Counted from the first letter of the stretch, positions 9,379 to 18,728 are shown. The stretch: 64,000 nucleotides of DNA from Brumimicrobium ulvae (GCF_947504225.1 NZ_CANNGT010000013.1:16405-80404), one strand, 5' to 3'. The notes: generated from the letters alone by a model not told the origin. Program-made: numbers and translations.

Positions 9379-10062
9379 ATGGAACTCACTACCACCGAAA
9401 AATTCCTTTTATTGGCCCATCATCCTCGCAAGAAGAGGTTTGTCTCACCTTTTAATTATATTAAGCTGGGTTATGCTGCATGTGTTTATATGGAATTGGC
9501 CCTCTTAGACAAGATTAGTATCAAGAAACGTCGGATTTTTGTGAAAAGAAATGATGTTGAAGTCAAACACCCTTTTCTGAAAGAATTGTTGGAGGAGGTG
9601 AGTAATAAGAAGAACCCCAAAGTCCTTAAAAGTCGATTGTTGAGTATTTATAGAAAACGGTCTTCTAAATTATGGGAGCATTTGGAGGAAATGGAAGGTA
9701 AGTCTTTGGTCCGTGTTGAGCACAAACGATTTTTAGGTCTGTTTCCATATAGAAAAAGTGTCTTGACCAATACGCTAGCACAGCAAATCCTTATTTCTGA
9801 ATACAGAACTAAACTAAAGTATCTGGATGATTTAGATAATGAGGACAGGGGGTTGATTGGATTGATTGATGTTTGTAAACTTTACCCTACAATATGTCGT
9901 AAAAAGAAGGAGCGTAAGGAATTTGAAAAAAACGCAAAAGAAATAGTTCAAAATTGGCCTGTAAAAGAAAGTATTGGTGATGCAGTGAATCAAGTTTGTA
10001 AAATTACTACGGCTACAATGTTTCTAACGGTATATTACGTATATGGAAGATCTACGGTTTGA
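9379..10062 (+). CDS. GPP34 (GOLPH3/Vps74)-family protein
   Basis: The 227-aa product begins LTTTEKFLLLAHHPRKKRF and continues with YIKLGYAACVYMELALLDKI, which fits the opening of GPP34 domains (a TxxExxLLL start, then LxAALLxELxLxGRI). In eukaryotes the family binds phosphatidylinositol-4-phosphate on Golgi membranes. Bacterial members exist but their role is not defined. The protein is very basic, consistent with membrane-surface binding. The reading frame is open upstream to a TTG at 9334, but ATG 9379 gives the family-like start and sits behind a promoter element. The assignment is by pattern only. Confidence 0.6.
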   Translation: MELTTTEKFLLLAHHPRKKRFVSPFNYIKLGYAACVYMELALLDKISIKKRRIFVKRNDVEVKHPFLKELLEEVSNKKNPKVLKSRLLSIYRKRSSKLWEHLEEMEGKSLVRVEHKRFLGLFPYRKSVLTNTLAQQILISEYRTKLKYLDDLDNEDRGLIGLIDVCKLYPTICRKKKERKEFEKNAKEIVQNWPVKESIGDAVNQVCKITTATMFLTVYYVYGRSTV

Positions 10063-10187
10063 TGCTCTATATTTATTTGACTGTTGCTATGATTTTTAAT
10101 GACTTCCTTATTTGTAGGTTTTTGTGTAATCAATCTGTTTTAGTTTAATATCTTAGACACTGTGTAAAATGTTATTGATAACCGTAT

Positions 10188-11540
10188 ATGGACCAAGCAA
10201 TAGATGAATTGAAATCAGATTTGATTTCTTTGATTAGAATTAAAGAATGGAAGACTTTAAAGTATGAACTTGAAAAGCTTGAAGCTGTTAGTGTTGCTGA
10301 GCTTTTTAAAGATATCTCTGAACGCGATAAAATCATTATTTTTAGACTGCTAGATAAGCAGCAAACAAAAGAGGTATTTAAACTTCTCTCGCATTCAAAA
10401 CAACAAGAGATCATTAATGGATTGGCAGTGAATGCAGCAAAAATTGCGCGACTGCTAAATGATTTGGAGCCAGATGATAGGACCGCTTTTTTGGGTGAGC
10501 TCCCAGGAGAAGTTGCGCAAAAACTAATTAAAGAGTTGTCTCCTGAGCAAAGAGAAATCACCAATCAATTATTGGGTTATCCGAAGGACAGTATCGGTCG
10601 ACTGATGACAACTCAATATGTTGCGGTTAGGCCTGAATTCACAGTTGAACAAACCTTCCAACATATCCGTGAATATGGTCAAGATGCTGAAACCCTCAAT
10701 GTAATTTATATTGTAGATGCAGATTGGAATTTGATCGATGATTTAAAAATTAAAGACCTTATTTTGGCCAATCCAGAACAAACAATGGAGGAGCTAATCG
10801 ATTATCAATTTGTTTCTCTTAGTGCTTCCGAAGATCAAGAGGAAGCTATTAAGGTTTTTAAAGATTACGATAGGGTAGCTTTGCCTGTTGTTGGTCGAGA
10901 CGGTGTATTGCTTGGAATTGTAACTTTTGATGATATCATGGATGTTGTCGATGAGGAATCTTCAGAAGATTTCCAAAAGTTTGGTGCGTTTCAGAGTGCA
11001 GTAAATAATCCACTTAAAGCACGTGTTTTTGATTTGTATAAAAATAGAGTGGTTTGGTTGGTGGCCTTAGTGTTCATGAATTTATTTTCTGGCGCAGCTT
11101 TGGCCAGTTTTGAGAACGTTATACACTCTGTGGTTGCTTTGGTGTTTTTTCTACCGCTATTGATTGATAGTGGTGGGAATGCTGGTTCTCAAACTGCGAC
11201 TTTAATGATACGTTCTTTGGCCATGGGGGACGTTAAGCTGTCGGATTGGTATAAGTTAATCGGAAAAGAGCTTTTGGTTTCTTTGTCTTTAGGAGTTACA
11301 ATGGCTGTAGGGGTGTCTTTGGTGGCCAGTTATCGCGCTCCCGAAGTTGTTATTGTAGTTTCCCTTACAATGATTCTTACCGTGCTGATGGGAAGTGTTG
11401 TTGGTCTGTTATTGCCTTTTATTTTTACCCGACTTAAACTTGATCCTGCAACAGCAAGTGCTCCTTTAATTACCTCTATTGCTGATATTAGCGGAGTGTT
11501 GATCTACTTCAGCGTTGCTAGTTGGTGGTTTGGTTTCTAA
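10188..11540 (+). CDS. mgtE: MgtE-type magnesium transporter
   Basis: MgtE is a Mg2+-gated channel of the inner membrane. The domains appear in the normal order: a helical MgtE N domain (about residues 1-130, LLNDLEPDDRTAFLGELP), a CBS pair (about 135-255, ending GIVTFDDIMDVVDEE), and a C-terminal domain of five membrane helices (about 285-450). The latter contains the conserved LPLLIDSGGNAGSQTATL pore segment. The length of 450 aa is normal. It is monocistronic, ending before a bidirectional terminator. Confidence 0.95.
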   Translation: MDQAIDELKSDLISLIRIKEWKTLKYELEKLEAVSVAELFKDISERDKIIIFRLLDKQQTKEVFKLLSHSKQQEIINGLAVNAAKIARLLNDLEPDDRTAFLGELPGEVAQKLIKELSPEQREITNQLLGYPKDSIGRLMTTQYVAVRPEFTVEQTFQHIREYGQDAETLNVIYIVDADWNLIDDLKIKDLILANPEQTMEELIDYQFVSLSASEDQEEAIKVFKDYDRVALPVVGRDGVLLGIVTFDDIMDVVDEESSEDFQKFGAFQSAVNNPLKARVFDLYKNRVVWLVALVFMNLFSGAALASFENVIHSVVALVFFLPLLIDSGGNAGSQTATLMIRSLAMGDVKLSDWYKLIGKELLVSLSLGVTMAVGVSLVASYRAPEVVIVVSLTMILTVLMGSVVGLLLPFIFTRLKLDPATASAPLITSIADISGVLIYFSVASWWFGF

Positions 11541-11600
11541 AAGTATCCAATAAGCTTAATCCCCAAATTTTCAACTTCAAATGTTCATTAAAAGCAAAAA

Positions 11601-11630
11601 GAGCTTGCCGTAAAACGACAAGCTCAATTT
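11601..11630. terminator. Bidirectional terminator between mgtE and tRNA-Asn
   Basis: GAGCTTG (11601-11607) pairs with CAAGCTC (11619-11625). The + side is followed by AATTTT. On the - strand the hairpin is followed by a run of five T, so it should terminate the tRNA transcript well and mgtE weakly. Confidence 0.75.
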
Positions 11631-11632
11631 TG

Positions 11633-11706
11633 CTCCCCCTCTAGGACTTGAACCTAGGACCCTCTGATTAACAGTCAGATGCTCTAACCAACTGAGCTAA
11701 GGAGGA
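11633..11706 (-). tRNA. tRNA-Asn (GUU)
   Basis: A 74-nt cloverleaf on the minus strand. The acceptor is TCCTCCT/AGGGGGA with discriminator G and no encoded CCA. The D arm is GCTCAGTTGGTTAGAGC, the anticodon loop is CTGTTAA between TCTGA/TCAGA stems (anticodon GTT), and the T loop is the standard TTCAAGT. All consensus positions are present. Confidence 0.97.
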
Positions 11707-11792
11707 ATATATTCTTTAAAAAGATATTCTATTTCATTTTGCGGTTGAGATTTTTTATTCGTTTATAAAAGTCATTTTCTCGACTGCGACTG

Positions 11793-11824
11793 CAAATATA
11801 GTCAATTAATTTCTTTTGAAGCAA
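11793..11824 (-). promoter_or_regulatory. Bacteroidota-type promoter for tRNA-Asn
   Basis: On the minus strand TTG (11822-11824), a 21-bp spacer, then TATATTTG (11793-11800) match the TTG-N17-23-TAnnTTTG pattern. The tRNA begins about 87 bp downstream, so the precursor would have a leader of about 80 nt. Confidence 0.6.
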
Positions 11825-11890
11825 GCCTTAGGCGAAAAAAATTCAAAAAAAAATCAACTTTTTTGCAATGTTCAGAATATCAAGTGAATA

Positions 11891-12730
11891 TTATCTTTGA
11901 GCACGGATGGTAAGTACTGGTAAGGTGCTTGATTTCATAAGATCGCTCGTTACAGAACCGTTAAAAAGTCGAGCCAACCCTCTTCGCCCATGAGTTACTG
12001 TTGTAACTAAATCTGCATTTACACGATGAGCAAATTCGTTTATTCCAATTTGGACAGACTCGGCTGCGTATACGTGACAATCGTAATTAACCAAGCCATT
12101 TTCTTTAGCAAATGATTCCATTGAATCTAACATCGGTCCAGAGAAAAAGAAATCATCACGTGTTATGATTCTCACTAAGTCGACTTTTGCTTGTAGAAGT
12201 TCAGCAATTTCAGCGATTTTTCTAAAAGATGTAACCACGCCATCTCCAAAATCACTTGCAAAAACAAGTCGCTCAAATTTCGGGTCCAGAACTTCATCTC
12301 TCGTAGTTAAAACTGGTGTTTTGGAAAGTCGAACAATTTTATCTGTGTTACTTCCGATAAAAAAGTCGTTAACATACCCCGAAGAACCATGTGTTCCCAT
12401 TACAATTAAATCAATATCATTCTCTTTTGCCTGTTTAACGATAGACTCATAAACTCCATCATATTGAATTGCTTTAGCTACGTTTACTCCTTCTAGAAAG
12501 TCTTGACTTAATAATTCTTGAAAATCCATTTTCACTTTCTTTAGAATAAATAAACCTTCTGCAATATCTTGTTGTGATTGACCAGGAATAATCCCTGTTT
12601 CATACACAGGCATAGAAACCACATGGAGAAAGTATATTCGGGCGTCAAATTTCTTGGCTAGGTTAGCTGCTAGTTTAGCAGCATTTAATGCATATTCAGA
12701 AAAGTCCGTAGGTACAAGTATCTTTTTCAT
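11891..12730 (-). CDS. Tandem universal stress protein (UspA family)
   Basis: A 279-aa cytoplasmic protein with two Usp domains. Domain 1 covers about residues 1-150 (KKILVPTDFSEYALNAAKLA, then GTHGSSGYVNDFFIGSNTDK). Domain 2 covers about 151-279 and ends with THGRRGLARLFNGSVTSDLM. Both carry the GxxG-9x-G(S/T) type loop that binds ATP in part of the family, better preserved in the first. Such proteins accumulate under stress or growth arrest. It is a single gene. Confidence 0.92.
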   Translation of the reverse strand: MKKILVPTDFSEYALNAAKLAANLAKKFDARIYFLHVVSMPVYETGIIPGQSQQDIAEGLFILKKVKMDFQELLSQDFLEGVNVAKAIQYDGVYESIVKQAKENDIDLIVMGTHGSSGYVNDFFIGSNTDKIVRLSKTPVLTTRDEVLDPKFERLVFASDFGDGVVTSFRKIAEIAELLQAKVDLVRIITRDDFFFSGPMLDSMESFAKENGLVNYDCHVYAAESVQIGINEFAHRVNADLVTTVTHGRRGLARLFNGSVTSDLMKSSTLPVLTIRAQR

Positions 12731-12793
12731 AATCTTAATTTTCTAACAAGATAATGAATTTTTATTAAGTAACCCAGAGCGTTTTAGCTGACT

Positions 12794-13135
12794 TTAATCA
12801 TTAAATAAATAGGAATAAAAAATCACTGCACCTATAATGGCTGAAAATATTGAGGCAAGCAAAACTGCTCCAGCACATAGGTCCTTGATGAGTTTAATTT
12901 GAGGATGTTCTTTTTTTGAAATGAGATCACAGGTTTTTTCTATTGCAGAATTGATTGTTTCGAGCGAGAGGACCAATCCACTGCACAACAAAATAACCAA
13001 CCAATGGATGTTTGAAATGTCTAAATATAGACCTGTTGCTATTACTAATAGAAATACAGCAAATTGAATTCTGAAATTACGTTCCGAACGGAACATTTGA
13101 GATAAACCACGAAATGCATGATTGAAACCAAGCAT
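12794..13135 (-). CDS. dgkA: DgkA-type diacylglycerol/undecaprenol kinase
   Basis: A 113-aa integral membrane protein with three helices. The opening amphipathic region with RSERNFRIQ and the active-site helix LSLETINSAIEKTCDLI are typical of the family. Gram-negative members recycle diacylglycerol to phosphatidate and Gram-positive members phosphorylate undecaprenol; the sequence alone does not decide which. It lies 8 bp after the Nfu-like gene, last in an mrp-nfu-dgkA run. Confidence 0.9.
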   Translation of the reverse strand: MLGFNHAFRGLSQMFRSERNFRIQFAVFLLVIATGLYLDISNIHWLVILLCSGLVLSLETINSAIEKTCDLISKKEHPQIKLIKDLCAGAVLLASIFSAIIGAVIFYSYLFND

Positions 13136-13143
13136 GTCGTGGT

Positions 13144-13410
13144 TTATTTAGATATTTCTTCTGTTTGATCAACAGCTTCTACACGAAGTACTTCTGGAGC
13201 AGCTTTTTTTATGGCCTCTTCTAAACCAGCCTTTAATGTCATAACGCTCATAGAGCAATCACGACAAGCACCAAGTAAACGGACGCGTACAACTTTCTCT
13301 TCGGTGATTTCAACCAATTCCATGTCGCCTCCATCTTGTTCTAAAAACGGACGCAATTGCTCTAATGCATCATTCACTGTTTTCTTTAATGCTTCCATTC
13401 CTTCGGTCAT
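13144..13410 (-). CDS. NifU/Nfu C-terminal-type iron-sulfur carrier
   Basis: An 88-aa protein consisting only of the Nfu domain. The start VNDALEQLRPFLEQDGGDMELV and the Fe-S ligand pair CRDC (in LLGACRDCSMSVMTLKAGLE) are diagnostic. Nfu proteins bind a 4Fe-4S cluster at a dimer interface and pass it to client enzymes. Its neighbour 9 bp upstream is mrp, another Fe-S carrier, so the pair probably works in Fe-S cluster delivery. Confidence 0.94.
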   Translation of the reverse strand: MTEGMEALKKTVNDALEQLRPFLEQDGGDMELVEITEEKVVRVRLLGACRDCSMSVMTLKAGLEEAIKKAAPEVLRVEAVDQTEEISK

Positions 13411-13419
13411 GTTAAATGT

Positions 13420-14472
13420 TTACTTTGTTATCTCTACAAACTTACGAACTAATTCGTCAAAAGCCTCAGAAACAACTGTGTTTTGTTGCATTACCGCCGG
13501 TCTTCCAATATCTCCAGCCTCTCGAACACTTTGAACTAAGGGAATATGACCTAGGAAACGTTGATTCATCCCCTTGGCTAAATTCTTCACTCCATCTCTA
13601 CCGAAAATGAAATATTTGTTTTCTGGAAGTTCTTCTGGTGTGAACCAAGCCATGTTTTCAATCAACCCTACGATTGGAACCTTTATGGTGTCCAGCTGGA
13701 ACATGTTTACTCCTTTTCTGGCATCTGCAAGTGCAACCTCTTGTGGTGTTGATACAATAATGGCCCCGTCTAGTGGAATGTTTTGTACTAAGGATAAATG
13801 AATATCACCTGTCCCTGGAGGTAGGTCAATTAATAAATAATCCAACTCGCCCCAATGGGTGTCTGTGAACATTTGAGTAAGTGCCTTTGATGCCATTGGC
13901 CCCCTCCATACTACTGCGTCGTCTTGCTCTGTAAAGAACCCGATTGACATAATAGAGATTCCATAAGATAGAACAGGCGCCATTTTTGTCTCGCCTTCTA
14001 CATTGATGGAGGCAGGACGGTCTCCAACCACATCAAACATCGTTGGCATAGATGGACCATAAATGTCAGCATCTACTATACCTACTTTATATCCTGCTTT
14101 GGCTAAGCCACCTGCTAGATTTGCTGTAACTGTTGATTTACCAACTCCACCTTTTCCAGATGCAATGGCAATAATGTGTTTAACCTCTGGTAGAACTTTT
14201 CTGCGCGAACCTTTTGCTTCAGCAGACATTCCTTTTACATTGGTTTCTACTTCAATCTCATCTCCTAAAATTCGCTTTAAAGTAAAAGAAACGGCTTCTT
14301 GCATTCTTTTTCTTGCATGCATTGCAGGATTGACAACGTTTACATTGAGTGATATTTTGTTGCCTTCGATTTGTAAATCTTCAATTAAATTTTGTGAAAC
14401 TATATCCTTTTTAAGGTCGGGTTCTATTACATTTCCCAACGCTTCTAAAACTTTATCTCTTGTGATTTCCAT
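13420..14472 (-). CDS. Mrp/NBP35-family iron-sulfur carrier ATPase (ApbC-like)
   Basis: A P-loop NTPase that carries and transfers Fe-S clusters. An N-terminal MIP18-like domain (KVLEALGNVIEPDLKKDIV) is followed by the deviant Walker A GKGGVGKST. LLIDLPPGTGD and PQEVALADARKG follow as in Mrp. I take the ATG at 14472 (350 aa, MEITRDK), which matches the usual N-terminus. The frame also allows ATG 14490 or TTG 14493, adding 6-7 residues. It is the first gene of the mrp-nfu-dgkA group. Confidence 0.93.
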   Translation of the reverse strand: MEITRDKVLEALGNVIEPDLKKDIVSQNLIEDLQIEGNKISLNVNVVNPAMHARKRMQEAVSFTLKRILGDEIEVETNVKGMSAEAKGSRRKVLPEVKHIIAIASGKGGVGKSTVTANLAGGLAKAGYKVGIVDADIYGPSMPTMFDVVGDRPASINVEGETKMAPVLSYGISIMSIGFFTEQDDAVVWRGPMASKALTQMFTDTHWGELDYLLIDLPPGTGDIHLSLVQNIPLDGAIIVSTPQEVALADARKGVNMFQLDTIKVPIVGLIENMAWFTPEELPENKYFIFGRDGVKNLAKGMNQRFLGHIPLVQSVREAGDIGRPAVMQQNTVVSEAFDELVRKFVEITK

Positions 14473-14577
14473 AACTCGTTTTTTGTACATCAAAATTAGA
14501 GTTTTATTCTTGTTTTACACCTAAATGTCCGAATAAAATTAATTTCTTCTAAGAAAGTCCAACTTCAATTGAAATGC

Positions 14578-14760
14578 TTATTTGAAGCTTTCTTTTACCC
14601 AACCAATTAAACCGTTTTTGAGTAGCATTATGAAAATTATAAACGAAAGAAGTAATCCTAATTTATAATTATATGCTTGAATAAGATTAAATGATATAAT
14701 AAATTCCTCTGGCTGGAATGAAATAAGAAAATTAACTAAAAAAGAGATTGAAGTGAAATT
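14578..14760 (-). pseudogene. C-terminal remnant of a membrane protein
   Basis: On the minus strand 60 sense codons lie between an in-frame stop (14761-14763) and a TAA (14578-14580). There is no plausible start until codon 45. The translation ends with a convincing membrane helix and basic tail (KLGLLLSFIIFIMLLKNGL, then IGWVKESFK). The pattern looks like the last helix of a transporter permease; a LivM-like branched-chain amino acid permease is one possibility, as a guess. It lies in an otherwise gene-free 350-bp gap. Probably a decayed gene end, but a chance AT-rich frame is not excluded. Confidence 0.4.
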
Positions 14761-14822
14761 TTAACACGATTATTAAATTATGTTTTTTAAATTTATCCCA
14801 CTAAACTAATATTAATACTACA

Positions 14823-17801
14823 ATGAAAATCAGTACGCTACTATTGCTGTTTTTTGCTCCATTTTTAATCTTAGGGCAAAATTTATCTTTTAATCAAGCT
14901 TATATAGATCATCCAAACGTTCCTGAAGGAGTTTTAGAAACAGTTTCTTGGACAAGAACCCATATGCAAAATATTGATGAAACTTATGCACCGTCGTGTA
15001 CAGGTATGCCTAGTCCTTATGGTGTGATGGGTGTTTTTGATGATGGTGCTAACTATTTCAAGCAAAATGGAAAATTAATTGCCCAACTTTCAAACATTAC
15101 TGTCAGTCAACAAAAAGCAGATGTTGACCTTCAGATTAAAGCCTATGCTGCTGCATTTGAACACATATACCTTCAGCATGCTGGTTTGCCAGCTGATCAA
15201 AGGATTTATAATACATTAATTCAACTCTCTGAAATTCCTGATTCAGGAAGAGTAAATCTTTATGCAAGAGATGCACAGGTTTTTGAAATTATGCGTTACC
15301 TAAAAGATGTTGATTTTGCACAGACCCATGGTTTTGCACCACATAACTTAAATCTAGAACAGGTGTTTGGAGCAAGCAATTATCAAGTGCTTTCTGCACC
15401 TCAAGTTAATTTTACCCCAACTGGAATTGAAATAGATTCAGGGTTATCCTATATGCCTAATTCAGGATCAACGAATAAATCTGTAGGATATGGTCCTGCT
15501 TTATGGGTGCCAACTCCATCTTGTAATTATAATTCTAGAAATGGTACGGTTGTTCAGGCAATTACCATCCATACGATTCAAGGGTCTTATGCAGGGGCTA
15601 TTTCTTGGGCTCAAAACTGTTCTGCAAATGTTTCTTATCATTATGTCATTAGATCTAGTGATGGTCAAATAACCCAAATGTTAGAGGAGTATAAAAGAGG
15701 GTGGCATGTTGGAAACTCAAACTCTATTGCAATTGGCTATGAGCATGAAGGCTGGGTGAACGACCCTAGTTGGTATACCAATGCCATGTATCAAAGTTCT
15801 GCTGCTTTAAGTAGACATATTACAACAAAGAATCATGACGCAAATTTAAAACCTGTAAGAACATATTTTGGTAATTCAACTTCAGGAATTAATACCCTTG
15901 GTGCATGTACACGTATTAAGGGACACCAACACTTCCCCAGCCAGTCGCACACAGATCCTGGAATACATTGGAACTGGGAAAAGTATTATAAGTTGGTCAA
16001 TGCCAATCCAAGTATCACTACAATTACCAATACAAGTGGTAACTTTTATGATTCTGGAGGAGCGTCAGGAAACTATGGAAATGATGAAAGAAAATTATGG
16101 TTGTTTGCTCCCAATGATGTGAGTTCCTTAACAATGAACTTTACTAGTTTTGATTTGGAAACCAATTGGGATTACCTTTTTGTTTATGACGGTACAACAA
16201 CTAATGCTCCTCTGATTGGAAAGTACACAGGAACAAGTGGTCCTGGATCAGTAACTTCCAACAATGGAACGCTCTTGTTTGAGTTTAGATCAGATTGTGC
16301 AACTGGAAAGCCAGGCTGGTCAGCAACTTACTCTTCTGTTCCGGTGACACCCCCAGATCATATTTCACCGAGTACAGCAATCAATATTTCTAACGGTTGG
16401 AAGACAAGTAATTTTCAAGCTGATTTCGTGGATGAAGATGATGTAGATGGAGCTGGTGTTGAGAAATCGCTGTATCATGTAGGGTATTTATCGAACGGAC
16501 ACTGGACGGCAAACCATGAAAGAGGATTTATTTATGATGGGTTTGACGGAACAACGCTAAATTCGGATTGGACAGTGGAAGCTGGAAGCTGGGGGGTGAG
16601 CAACGGTAAACTAGTGCAAACAGATGCAAGTTTACACAACAATAATGTTTACATTCCTTTGAACCAAAGTTTGTCGAATAACTACCTCTATCATTGGAAA
16701 GGTAAGTTTGGAGGTGCTGTCGGAAACAGAAGAGGAGGACTTTATATTTTATGTAGTGACCCTACTGGAATTGAAAGAGGTGACTCTTATTTTATTTGGT
16801 TTAGAGTAGATGATAACGCAGTGCAATTCTATAAAGTTGAAAACAATGTTTTTGGACCTCCATTGATTAATGTTTCACATACAATTGATGCCAACACAGA
16901 GTATGATTTTAAATTTAGTTTTGATCGAATCTCTGGTAAAATGCAAGTGTATATTGACGATGAACTGATTGGTACTTATGTTGATCCCGACCCTGTAGGA
17001 ACGGGTGATTTTGTTTCTTTCCGCTCTGGAAATGCAACTATGGAGGTGGATGATTTCACTGTTTACCGCTCTCGATATCCTTCCGTTGATGTTCATGTGG
17101 GGCCAACAGTAGGCGATGACATAAGAATGGAGAATCCAAATCCAAACACGAGTTCGGGTCGAGTAATGTCTATAATAAAAGACAATGCTTACAATGTTTC
17201 AAATATACACACCGAGTTGGTGGATATAGATTGGACAGCTCCTGTAGACTTAGTCATTAATGATGGTACGAGTACCGATATCGATACAACTTATACTCCG
17301 GTTATTGATGCCAACTGGGGTACAGCTAACGATCCGAATTCTGGAATCGTTGAGTTTGAAGTTGCGATTGGAACAACTACTGGAGATGATGATGTCGTAG
17401 CATGGTCAAGCAACGGATTGAATACTACAATATCACACTTGCTCGCAAATCCTATTTATAATCAAGTGTATTATGTCTCTGTTAAAGCTGAAAATGGAGC
17501 CGGATTAATTGCAGATTCGTCTAGTAACGGGCAAAGGTATTTAGATAATTTAAGTGTTCCTTTGTATGGGCCAGAAAAGGTTTCTATTTATCCGAATCCA
17601 GCGACTGAATACATTCTTTTTAAAGATGTTAAACAGGATATGAGTGTTGCGATTTACGATATGAAAGGACAGCTTGTATTGCGCTCCATGATTGGACCAA
17701 ATGAAAATCAAATTGAAATTGGGGATTTCTCACAAGGAGTTTATAATTTAGTATTAACTTTAGAGAATCAGTTAGTCGTTAAAAAATTAATTAAGAAATA
17801 A
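14823..17801 (+). CDS. T9SS-exported N-acetylmuramoyl-L-alanine amidase with CUB domain
   Basis: A 992-aa secreted protein. Signal peptide 1-18; unknown N-terminal region to about 235. The Amidase_2/PGRP-type domain is at about 240-390, with zinc-ligand candidates in ITIHTIQ and in GHQHFPSQSHTDPG and a YEHEG segment near the active site. A CUB-like domain follows (about 396-506, DYLFVYDGTTT), then a golvesin-like region, a lectin/LamG-like region (about 560-760) and a type-A sorting domain (about 915-992, SIYPNPATEYILF). It should be exported by T9SS and cut peptidoglycan stem peptides. The next gene starts at its stop (TAATG). Confidence 0.85.
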   Translation: MKISTLLLLFFAPFLILGQNLSFNQAYIDHPNVPEGVLETVSWTRTHMQNIDETYAPSCTGMPSPYGVMGVFDDGANYFKQNGKLIAQLSNITVSQQKADVDLQIKAYAAAFEHIYLQHAGLPADQRIYNTLIQLSEIPDSGRVNLYARDAQVFEIMRYLKDVDFAQTHGFAPHNLNLEQVFGASNYQVLSAPQVNFTPTGIEIDSGLSYMPNSGSTNKSVGYGPALWVPTPSCNYNSRNGTVVQAITIHTIQGSYAGAISWAQNCSANVSYHYVIRSSDGQITQMLEEYKRGWHVGNSNSIAIGYEHEGWVNDPSWYTNAMYQSSAALSRHITTKNHDANLKPVRTYFGNSTSGINTLGACTRIKGHQHFPSQSHTDPGIHWNWEKYYKLVNANPSITTITNTSGNFYDSGGASGNYGNDERKLWLFAPNDVSSLTMNFTSFDLETNWDYLFVYDGTTTNAPLIGKYTGTSGPGSVTSNNGTLLFEFRSDCATGKPGWSATYSSVPVTPPDHISPSTAINISNGWKTSNFQADFVDEDDVDGAGVEKSLYHVGYLSNGHWTANHERGFIYDGFDGTTLNSDWTVEAGSWGVSNGKLVQTDASLHNNNVYIPLNQSLSNNYLYHWKGKFGGAVGNRRGGLYILCSDPTGIERGDSYFIWFRVDDNAVQFYKVENNVFGPPLINVSHTIDANTEYDFKFSFDRISGKMQVYIDDELIGTYVDPDPVGTGDFVSFRSGNATMEVDDFTVYRSRYPSVDVHVGPTVGDDIRMENPNPNTSSGRVMSIIKDNAYNVSNIHTELVDIDWTAPVDLVINDGTSTDIDTTYTPVIDANWGTANDPNSGIVEFEVAIGTTTGDDDVVAWSSNGLNTTISHLLANPIYNQVYYVSVKAENGAGLIADSSSNGQRYLDNLSVPLYGPEKVSIYPNPATEYILFKDVKQDMSVAIYDMKGQLVLRSMIGPNENQIEIGDFSQGVYNLVLTLENQLVVKKLIKK

Positions 17802-18442
17802 TGAGAAAAATTTGGATGTTAGTCCTTCTTGTTGGTTTGTTTTCGTGTGAAAATAAAGACGCAGAACAAGAAGTTGAACCGGTAGAAAAAGTGAAAGAAG
17901 AAGTTGTTATTGGAGAAGCGGAGGAAGAAGAAGTTTCTTACCACTTTGACGATGAAGTCGCTTTTGCTAGAATGGCATATAAAGAAATGAGTGAAGGTCG
18001 TTATGATTTATTGACGCGATATACTTCAGGTAAAATTCTTTTCTCACCTTATGCTTACATCGATACAGCTACTGCAAGAGAAGTGACTATCGAAGAGATC
18101 AAAGCAGGAACAGATGAGGTGCACTTTTGGGGCATCCAAGATGGAAGTGGAGACTCTTTATTGATGTCAACTCCTGAGTATCTTAATCAATACATTTTTG
18201 GAGTGGATATTCTTGGAGCAGAAGAGTTGAGTATTCAAACTTATGAAGGAGAAGCGCCTAAGGCTTATGGAAGTGAACTTCATAATGTACATCAACTTTA
18301 TCCAGAAGCTACTTTTGTAGAATTTTATATCGCTCCATCAGAGGAGGGGTACTTGGACTGGAAAGCTTTAATATTTGTTGTAGAAAAACAAGGTGAAGAT
18401 TATTTGCTCAAGGCAATTATTCACAACCAATGGACAACATAG
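17801..18442 (+). CDS. Hypothetical lipoprotein coupled to the amidase
   Basis: A 213-aa protein with a lipoprotein signal (LVGLFSC, Cys at about 16), a Glu/Val-rich linker (residues 20-45) and a globular domain. I recognise no family. Its start overlaps the amidase stop by one base (TAATG), so the two are translationally coupled, which suggests a linked function such as immunity to, or periplasmic handling of, the amidase. That link is inference. A terminator follows. Confidence 0.75.
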   Translation: MRKIWMLVLLVGLFSCENKDAEQEVEPVEKVKEEVVIGEAEEEEVSYHFDDEVAFARMAYKEMSEGRYDLLTRYTSGKILFSPYAYIDTATAREVTIEEIKAGTDEVHFWGIQDGSGDSLLMSTPEYLNQYIFGVDILGAEELSIQTYEGEAPKAYGSELHNVHQLYPEATFVEFYIAPSEEGYLDWKALIFVVEKQGEDYLLKAIIHNQWTT

Positions 18443-18473
18443 AAGCTATAATTAGTGTTTGATTTAATATTTC

Positions 18474-18514
18474 AAGAGGTGATTCCATTGATTTGGTGTT
18501 CACCTCTTTTTTTT
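18474..18514 (+). terminator. Rho-independent terminator after the amidase operon
   Basis: AAGAGGTGA (18474-18482) pairs with TCACCTCTT (18500-18508), and a run of T continues to 18514. Confidence 0.9.
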
Positions 18515-18728
18515 GACCTTAAACCTCATTGTTTAAGCATTTAACTACAATGGCAGATTGTTAAGTTTTTCTTAATACCACAAGTTTTCAAATGATTAGT
18601 CTTTGAAAATAACGCTTTCATCCCCGTGATAATGTCTTATGCCGATAGACTTTGAGAAGTATTTACTTATTTCTTAAATTCGTATTGCCTTTTTTTTGTA
18701 TATTTAAGAGAAGAAAATCAGTTATATT

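Noticed and set aside
12165..12452. 95-codon + strand frame opposite the UspA gene
   Set aside because: It lies wholly inside the well-supported UspA coding sequence on the other strand, with Ser/Thr/Ile-biased shadow composition.
14063..14524. 153-codon + strand frame opposite mrp
   Set aside because: Antisense shadow of a strongly conserved ATPase; no independent signal.
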